DNA of 6,465 nt, from NCBI GenBank assembly GCA_905204385.1, contig CAJKZL010000189.1, positions 1-6,465 on the forward strand, read 5' to 3'. The DNA comes from an uncultured Odoribacter sp. Its GTDB lineage: Bacteria; Bacteroidota; Bacteroidia; Bacteroidales; Marinifilaceae. The notes under the pieces were generated by a model, which did no database searches, was not told where the DNA came from, and saw only the letters and a list, made by a program, of their open reading frames with translations. How positions within the stretch are numbered: position 1 is the first letter of the stretch; every line of letters starts with the position of its first letter. The position numbers and the translations under genes are program-made. This document shows, in pieces, positions 1 to 4,583 of this stretch.

Positions 1-984
1 AGCAGCCGCAGCATCTTTCAACACGGAAATGGATTTGATGTCTTCAGGCGATATATTGCCGATGCCATCGGTAAAAATGGTATTTTGTAAATTTGTACCC
101 CCTACGCTGATTGTCGGCACCGCCCCCTGCATTTCCATGCCGTCTACGATCCATATCGGATCCATATTGCCGGAAATGGAATTGAGCCCGCGGATTCTAA
201 TTTGGGCATGCTCTCCAGGCCGTCCGGAAATATTCATAACACTGCCTCCCGGCAATTGCCCCCTTAGCACCTGATCGATACTCGTTGCTCCCGATTCGGC
301 AATTTTCTGGGCTGTGATGACGGAAACAGAACTCGTCATGCGCTCTTTACGGATGGTTTGATAACCGGTAACCACCACCTCATCCAAATTCTGTCGGTCT
401 TCTTTCATCACTACGATCATCGGTTCCTGTCCATGGAAAGCGACTTCCTGCCTTTCCATTCCAACAAACGAAAAACAGATGATCCATTCCTCCTTTCCCG
501 GCAATTCCATTTCAAACTCTCCCTCGATATTAGTGGAAACCCCTAATTGAGTTCCTTTTACAGACACAGACACTCCCGGCAAAGGCTGCCCACGACGATC
601 ATACACCCGACCCTTGACTTTTTCCGCCACTTGCGGTCGGGCAAAGTTTTTTCTAGCCGAAGGTTTGATAATCACCACATCATTTTCAACCTCATACGAC
701 AAATCCGTACCTTTCAGCAATACGTTCATCAAATCTTCGACACTTGCATTCACGACAGAAAAATTCCGTTTTCCGTAAACATCGACCTCCTCTACCCGAT
801 ACAAAAAACGAAGGTTTGTCTTTTGACGGACACAGTTGATGATTTCATTAATGGTAGCGTTCTTTAGCTCCAACGTGAGAGGCATTGCCTGAAAATAGCC
901 GTTGGCCTGTAAAGAAAAAGCAGTCAGCAGTAATAAGTATAAACTTAGCTTCACCCCGCATAATAGAAATTGCTTTCTTTTCAT
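1..984 (-). CDS. SusC-like TonB-dependent outer-membrane receptor with N-terminal STN signalling domain (3' end cut by window edge)
   Basis: An open frame runs from the ATG at 984 to the window edge, giving 328 residues without a stop. Residues 1-28 look like a signal peptide (MKRKQ, then a Leu-rich core, ending LQANG). Residues about 35-107 match an STN (secretin/TonB short N-terminal) domain, with the A-T-I-N-E-I-I and VLLKGTDLSYEV patterns. Residues about 122-196 are a carboxypeptidase-regulatory-like beta domain (KGRVYDRRGQPLPGVSVSVK). DEVVVTGYQT (201-210) follows at the usual TonB-box position. The plug domain starts near 215 and includes IRIRGLNSI, PIWIVDG and SISVLKDAAA. The family is usually about 1000-1150 residues, so the barrel lies outside the window. 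Such proteins import glycans or other ligands with a SusD partner. The STN extension is the mark of receptors that also signal to a FecR-type anti-sigma factor, and such a gene lies 81 bp upstream. The ligand cannot be read from this part. Confidence 0.95.
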   Translation of the reverse strand, partial: MKRKQFLLCGVKLSLYLLLLTAFSLQANGYFQAMPLTLELKNATINEIINCVRQKTNLRFLYRVEEVDVYGKRNFSVVNASVEDLMNVLLKGTDLSYEVENDVVIIKPSARKNFARPQVAEKVKGRVYDRRGQPLPGVSVSVKGTQLGVSTNIEGEFEMELPGKEEWIICFSFVGMERQEVAFHGQEPMIVVMKEDRQNLDEVVVTGYQTIRKERMTSSVSVITAQKIAESGATSIDQVLRGQLPGGSVMNISGRPGEHAQIRIRGLNSISGNMDPIWIVDGMEMQGAVPTISVGGTNLQNTIFTDGIGNISPEDIKSISVLKDAAAA

Positions 985-1065
985 AATTTTAAGTTTGGCT
1001 GTTAGTATATAGATTCATAAACACCTGGAAATATCCGGGAAACCCCGTAAGCATCCGCCGCATTT

Positions 1066-2262
1066 TTATTTTACAGAACGCACGATGACAGTATGATTCT
1101 TGATTTCAAATTTAATCTTAGTAGCTTTTTCCAGCATTTTGAAAATAAGGGTATAGTCCTCATATTTTTCCAGATCACCGGTAAAATGAAACCCCTTCAC
1201 TTCCGGGTCGGCGTAAAAGATATCTAAATTATACCACCTTCCCAGACGAAGTAAAATGGTTTCCAGTTCGGCCTCTTCAAAAAGAAATTGGCCGTCTTTC
1301 CAGGCGGAAACCCGGGAGGCCTTCACCGGATGGATTTCAATCGGTCCGCCGGCAAGGGAATAGATAGCTTGCTGGTCGGGCTGCAAGATCACTTCCTGTT
1401 GCCCGTGGCACACTTTTACCGATCCTGTATTTAAGGTTGTATAGATTTCCTTTTCCTCGGGGTAAGCTTGTACATTAAATCCGGTTCCAAGGACTTCGAT
1501 GCTCAACCGGTCGGCAGCCTCTACGATAAAAGGGTGCAAGGTATCTCTGCGAACCTGAAAATAGGCTTCCCCTTCGAGATATACGCGGCGCTGACCCGAA
1601 CGAAAATACACAGGATAGCGCAATCGGGAATCCGAGTTAAGCCAGACATCCGTTCCATCCGCCAATGTCAACCGATATTCTCCTCCCCGCGGCACTTGCA
1701 GCAGATGATACACTTCTTCCTGCCGGTTCTGAGCGGAATCGATCCCGGTATAAATTACCCGCATTCCATCATTTTGCAGGGATACACCATTTCCGAACAC
1801 CATTTCCCTGATGACGGAATCCTGTAACTGTATCTTTTCCCCGTGCTGGGTAATCAAAAGGGCTTTAGCCCCCCCGGTAACGACCATCACTTCCTCTTCC
1901 GGAAGTTCGTCCCTGCCAGCTTCCCGGTACAACAAACCGCCTCCGATACAGAACAATAAGAACAGGAATGCTGCCACTTTCCGGTAAGGGAATCGTTGTC
2001 CCGGTTTATTCCGGCAGACGGAAGAAGTGTGACCCAACTTGCAACTCAGTTGTTCCCAGGCCTGGTCTGTATCGATCTTTAATGCAAAATCCTCGCGTTC
2101 CGTTTCGGTGTATTCCCGGCAAGCCGACTCATATAATAAGCGGTTCTCCCCGGAAGCCATTTGCCATTTGTGTAACTTTTCCCTTTCCACATCCGGCAAT
2201 ATGCCGATCAGCTCACGGGCAACCGACTCCGAAAGACGATAATAAAAAGAATAATCCGTCAT
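1066..2262 (-). CDS. FecR-family anti-sigma factor (FecR domain plus C-terminal DUF4974)
   Basis: This 398-residue protein has the full Bacteroidetes FecR layout. Residues 1-90 are a charged cytoplasmic part expected to hold the sigma factor (it includes LHKWQMASGENRLLYES). One membrane helix lies at about 96-112 (VAAFLFLLFCIGGGLLY). The periplasmic FecR domain is at about 185-285, with the signature VPRGGEYRLTLADGTDVWLN, then YLEGEAYFQV, FIVEA and VLGTGFNVQAY. A C-terminal DUF4974 domain covers about 320-396 (WKDGQFLFEEAELETILLRL). It is an inner-membrane protein that passes a signal from the outer-membrane receptor to its cognate ECF sigma factor. It sits between those two genes in the usual order: sigma stop 74 bp upstream, receptor start 81 bp downstream. 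The start is the only in-frame ATG near the gap, and no strong Shine-Dalgarno is visible. I see no truncation or missing domain. Confidence 0.96.
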   Translation of the reverse strand: MTDYSFYYRLSESVARELIGILPDVEREKLHKWQMASGENRLLYESACREYTETEREDFALKIDTDQAWEQLSCKLGHTSSVCRNKPGQRFPYRKVAAFLFLLFCIGGGLLYREAGRDELPEEEVMVVTGGAKALLITQHGEKIQLQDSVIREMVFGNGVSLQNDGMRVIYTGIDSAQNRQEEVYHLLQVPRGGEYRLTLADGTDVWLNSDSRLRYPVYFRSGQRRVYLEGEAYFQVRRDTLHPFIVEAADRLSIEVLGTGFNVQAYPEEKEIYTTLNTGSVKVCHGQQEVILQPDQQAIYSLAGGPIEIHPVKASRVSAWKDGQFLFEEAELETILLRLGRWYNLDIFYADPEVKGFHFTGDLEKYEDYTLIFKMLEKATKIKFEIKNHTVIVRSVK

Positions 2263-2336
2263 AAGAATACATTTTCATGTTATCTAATGACAGAACACAC
2301 CAAAATTTAAAAAGGATGAATAAGGATGAGTCTTTT

Positions 2337-2894
2337 TCAGATTTTTCTCATTAGCATTACCAGCAATAAGTAGTCGTATTTGCCTAATTTACTCTTCAGA
2401 GTCCTCAGAGCATTATATTTCAGTGTTTTTACCGTCGCTACCGAAATACCCAATAAACCGGCTATTTCCTTGTTTTGTTTCCCCTTAAGCACTAAATTCA
2501 TAATCTTAGCACTCTGTAAAGGCAACGAATTCACCGCCTCGGAAATTATACGGAATGTTTCCTCCCGCACAAGCTGACTGCAAAAAAAATTTTCCGAAGA
2601 AACCAGTTCCAAACGGGAACACTCGATGTTGTCCTTTTTATCCCGGAGATAGTTGAGGCTAAGATTTTTTACCGCTACATATAAAAAAGTTTTCAAATCG
2701 GGTATATCCCGGTAGGAATCCCTTTTTTCCCACAATTTCAAAAAAGCTTCCTGGGCAATATCTTCAGCAGCCGAAGCATCCCGCGTATACCTGTAAGCAA
2801 CGCTACACATCGAAACATAAAATCTCCGGAAAATAGCTTCAAAAGCTTTCTTGTTTCCTAATCTGATTTGCTCAAATAAAACGGTATCCTCCAT
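2337..2894 (-). CDS. ECF-type RNA polymerase sigma factor (Bacteroidetes sigma-70 family)
   Basis: The 185-residue protein has normal ECF length and two domains. Sigma region 2 spans about 12-85, with the core patterns AYRYTRDASAAEDIAQEAF and FLKLWEKR and then DLKTFLYVAVKNLSLNYLR, which cover core-polymerase contact and -10 recognition. Region 4 spans about 118-170. Its helix-turn-helix is NKEIAGLLGISVATVKTLK followed by NALRTLKSKL, which would read the -35 element. A hydrophobic tail (LLLVMLM, about 176-182) ends the protein, as I would expect in many Bacteroidetes ECF factors. There is no extra C-terminal domain, so control should come from the FecR protein encoded just downstream. The ATG at 2894 is preceded by AGGAAGG about 11 nt upstream, a possible ribosome binding site. 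The likely targets are its own receptor operon and linked uptake genes to the left. The family is certain; the regulon is inferred. Confidence 0.96.
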   Translation of the reverse strand: MEDTVLFEQIRLGNKKAFEAIFRRFYVSMCSVAYRYTRDASAAEDIAQEAFLKLWEKRDSYRDIPDLKTFLYVAVKNLSLNYLRDKKDNIECSRLELVSSENFFCSQLVREETFRIISEAVNSLPLQSAKIMNLVLKGKQNKEIAGLLGISVATVKTLKYNALRTLKSKLGKYDYLLLVMLMRKI

Positions 2895-2922
2895 AACTCT
2901 GATTCCCTTCCTAAACGAAAGG

Positions 2923-2950
2923 CAATATAAAAATTATATCAGAAAAACAA
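2923..2950 (-). promoter_or_regulatory. Possible promoter of the ECF sigma gene
   Basis: On the minus strand, TATATTG (2929-2923) resembles the Bacteroidetes -7 element TAnnTTTG with one base missing, and TTG (2950-2948) lies 18 nt upstream in the -33 position. An E. coli-like TATAAT (2938-2933) overlaps this stretch. The box ends about 28 nt upstream of the sigma start codon. Both elements are imperfect and the region is AT-rich by nature, so this is a weak call. Confidence 0.3.
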
Positions 2951-2970
2951 GCAGCAATCAGTCGACTATT

Positions 2971-2987
2971 TTACGCTCCCAGCGTAA
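2971..2987. promoter_or_regulatory. 7-bp inverted repeat with 3-nt loop upstream of the sigma gene
   Basis: TTACGCT-CCC-AGCGTAA is a perfect 7-bp inverted repeat about 77 nt upstream of the sigma start and 115 nt downstream of the stop of the membrane-protein gene. It lies just upstream of the suggested promoter, so it could be an operator. It could also be the terminator of the DUF892 pair, but no U-tract follows it on the minus strand. The rest of the 208-bp gap (2895-3102) shows nothing else I can support. Confidence 0.35.
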
Positions 2988-3102
2988 CATCATGTATTTC
3001 AATATAAAATAAGTACTTAGATTAGTTCTCCTCGAAAAGTGAAAATTATATCCGATCCCTGATCCGGCAAAAAGGCAGAAGAACAGCGTTTATTGCAGCC
3101 GC

Positions 3103-3630
3103 TCACCATTCTTTCAAAGGGATTTGCAACAGCCGGCTTCGGGTGGTGATATCGGCTGTCCTCAGTTTATCGATCATCCGGATCAGTTTGGCCGAACTGA
3201 TTTGCAGGATACCGGGACGGATATAAACCGCTTTGAGATTTTGCGTTCCGTATATTCTGTCTAAACGGTTAAACCAAGTGGGCCGGATCAATGTAGGCTT
3301 ATAATTCCTGTCCAACAAAAGACATACAAAAAATTGCCCCCGGAAATAAAAATCGCCCACTTGGCGAATGGCCTCCCATTCAATTTCTTCCCGGATCACC
3401 GACAATTCCGTAATGCCCGTTTCGGTCAGGATCAGATAAGGATTACGGTCGAACCAAATACCTATCCCATAGATCAGACAAAAACCGGATAAGATGATGA
3501 AACACCAGCCGGCAGTCGTATTGTCCGTATACCGGAGAAACCATCCTCCTGCCACCGCAAACAAGGGGCTCAGGAGCGCAATTATCCTGGCTTTGCTTTT
3601 CGACTGATATATCACCACCTTATTCGTCAT
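3103..3630 (-). CDS. Small membrane protein resembling the STM3941 family, unknown function
   Basis: This 175-residue protein has two predicted membrane helices close together near the N terminus (about 15-32 and 40-60) with a short loop between. A soluble domain of about 110 residues follows. The soluble part begins NPYLILTETGITELS, then IEWEAIRQV, a pattern like the PH-like (bacterial pleckstrin) fold seen in STM3941-type proteins: a strand, a 'G-I-T' turn, then an 'I-x-W-E-x-I' strand. The C terminus carries a basic helix (SAKLIRMIDKLRT). I expect it in the inner membrane with the larger domain in the cytoplasm. No catalytic motif is visible. It starts 8 nt after the stop of the DUF892 gene, so the two are almost certainly co-transcribed and probably translationally linked. 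The family call rests on pattern resemblance only and no function should be read into it. Confidence 0.8.
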   Translation of the reverse strand: MTNKVVIYQSKSKARIIALLSPLFAVAGGWFLRYTDNTTAGWCFIILSGFCLIYGIGIWFDRNPYLILTETGITELSVIREEIEWEAIRQVGDFYFRGQFFVCLLLDRNYKPTLIRPTWFNRLDRIYGTQNLKAVYIRPGILQISSAKLIRMIDKLRTADITTRSRLLQIPLKEW

Positions 3631-3638
3631 CCGGCCTA

Positions 3639-4178
3639 TTATTCTTCAACAGCTTGCTCATTTACGTCTTCTTCGGACACCATAGTAAGCGTAATATCCG
3701 TATTTTTCTCCTGATCCAGAATTTTTTGCAGCAATTCGGCAACTTCTGTTTCGCCCATTTGTTTTGCAAACTCGACCAGCGCACCGTAAGAGGCAATCTC
3801 ATAATGCTCTGTTTTTTGGCCGGCCATCACCAGACCGGCATCCCGGGTAAAGGAATCTTTTTCGGTGTCTTTGATAATGCTCCGGGCTTCTTTCACCAGC
3901 CCTGCCATGGCTTCACATTTCTTTCCTTCGGCTTTCTCTCCCATTTTTTCAAACACCTGTTCGAGAATTTGAATCTGTCCTTCGGTTTCCTGGGTATGTT
4001 TTACGAAAGCTTTCGCCAATTTCTCGCTTGTCGCAGCTTCGGCCATTTCCGGCAATGCCTCGGTCAAAGCCTTCTCAGCCCAATAAATGTCCTTCAACTG
4101 ATCGATGAAAAATTCCCTGAATTTACCACCCTCCATCCGAGGATTGGACTTTTTCTGATTTTTACTTTTTGTTTCCAT
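3639..4178 (-). CDS. DUF892 / YciE-YciF-type ferritin-like protein
   Basis: This 179-residue, almost all-helical protein fits the DUF892 (YciF-like) four-helix-bundle family in length and pattern. FREFFIDQLKDIYWAEKAL (about 20-38) is the typical first helix. HTQETEGQIQILEQVFE (61-77), KCEAMAGLVKEA (87-98) and KTEHYEIASYGALVEFA (122-138) are the next helices, and AELLQKILDQEKNTD (147-161) closes the bundle. Glu35, Glu64, Glu66, Glu89, Glu124, His125, Glu127 and Glu157 are the natural candidates for di-metal ligands or nearby residues of this ferritin-like fold; I infer this from placement. The first 18 residues are lysine- and asparagine-rich and probably disordered. The family is linked in other bacteria with general stress responses, but its activity is poorly defined. 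There is no signal peptide, so it is cytoplasmic. The membrane-protein gene follows after 8 nt. The ATG at 4178 follows an A-rich leader without a strong Shine-Dalgarno, as is common in Bacteroidetes. Confidence 0.93.
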   Translation of the reverse strand: METKSKNQKKSNPRMEGGKFREFFIDQLKDIYWAEKALTEALPEMAEAATSEKLAKAFVKHTQETEGQIQILEQVFEKMGEKAEGKKCEAMAGLVKEARSIIKDTEKDSFTRDAGLVMAGQKTEHYEIASYGALVEFAKQMGETEVAELLQKILDQEKNTDITLTMVSEEDVNEQAVEE

Positions 4179-4429
4179 AATTTTCTTTTTTAATGATTGT
4201 GATGTAATAATTTTTCCGGAAGCCTGTTAAAGTGCTACCGCAAAAGACAACGCCTGAACTCTTGCCGGTGGTCTCTGTCCGCAGAAAAGCTTCGGTGAAT
4301 AGTCGGGCCGATCATTGCACTTTCGGAATTTTCCTGATTTCCAGGCTTGCCTGGGTTCGAGGGCAAGGAGATCGCATTTCCACGTCGAAATGCTCAGTCA
4401 ACTGTGGGGCGACCTTATGTATGTGTTAA
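4165..4429. other. Intergenic element of unknown nature: both strands open or nearly open, small palindromes
   Basis: The gap between the GH97 terminator and the DUF892 start has no accepted gene but is not plain AT-rich spacer. On the plus strand a frame is open from GTG 4232 to TAA 4429 (65 codons) and continues open upstream of the GTG. On the minus strand one frame runs 4425 to 4165 (about 87 codons) with a single TGA at 4312-4314 and no good start. The part 4232-4420 is visibly more GC-rich than its flanks. It holds a palindrome CCAGGC-TT-GCCTGG (4341-4354), a competing stem CTTGCC/GGCAAG (4346-4351 with 4362-4367) and a hairpin GCATTTC-CACGTC-GAAATGC (4374-4393). It may be a dispersed repeat, a structured leader of the DUF892 operon, or a decayed gene. 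I do not recognise it. Confidence 0.35.
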
Positions 4430-4506
4430 ACGAAATGTGAAGATAAGGGGTTGAGCGTTTCCATTTAAACTAACTTATTTTGTGTAAAAAATGAACAGGA
4501 CGCCCA

Positions 4507-4563
4507 TAAAATACCGGAGCCGGTCCCCTAACTTATTCTAAGGGGACCGGCTCCGGTATTTTA
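4507..4563 (-). terminator. Strong hairpin terminator after the GH97 gene, possibly bidirectional
   Basis: Positions 4507-4529 and 4541-4563 are perfect reverse complements (23 bp), separated by an 11-nt loop (4530-4540). The GC-rich core is flanked by A-run and T-run ends, so the same hairpin shows a short U-stretch (UAUUUUA) on either strand. It begins 20 nt after the GH97 stop codon. It should end GH97 transcription and insulate the genes to the left. The U-tract is short, so efficiency is uncertain, but the stem is exceptionally stable. Confidence 0.85.
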
Positions 4564-4583
4564 CATCGATCGGACAGGGAGGG

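Noticed and set aside
29..867. Plus-strand open frames at 29-274, 358-546 and 547-867
   Set aside because: They lie antisense inside the SusC-like receptor frame, which has clear STN, carboxypeptidase-like and plug domains. Their translations show no family pattern.
1468..2264. Plus-strand open frames antisense to the FecR gene
   Set aside because: The minus strand carries a full FecR/DUF4974 protein here, and the plus frames are unpatterned shadows.
3654..4193. A 179-codon plus-strand frame opposite the DUF892 gene
   Set aside because: It mirrors the DUF892 frame almost exactly. Its Phe-, Leu- and His-rich translation is what the antisense of a Lys- and Glu-rich helical protein gives.
4343..4370. 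GGTTCGAGGGC resembling a tRNA T-arm
   Set aside because: The surrounding stem is CTTGCC/GGCAAG with a 10-nt loop, not 5 bp with 7 nt. No anticodon arm, D-arm or acceptor stem can be fitted around it.
4232..4429. Plus-strand 65-codon frame taken as a gene
   Set aside because: It has only a GTG start, no ribosome binding site, no recognised family and opposite orientation to all neighbours. I kept it as part of an unexplained element instead.
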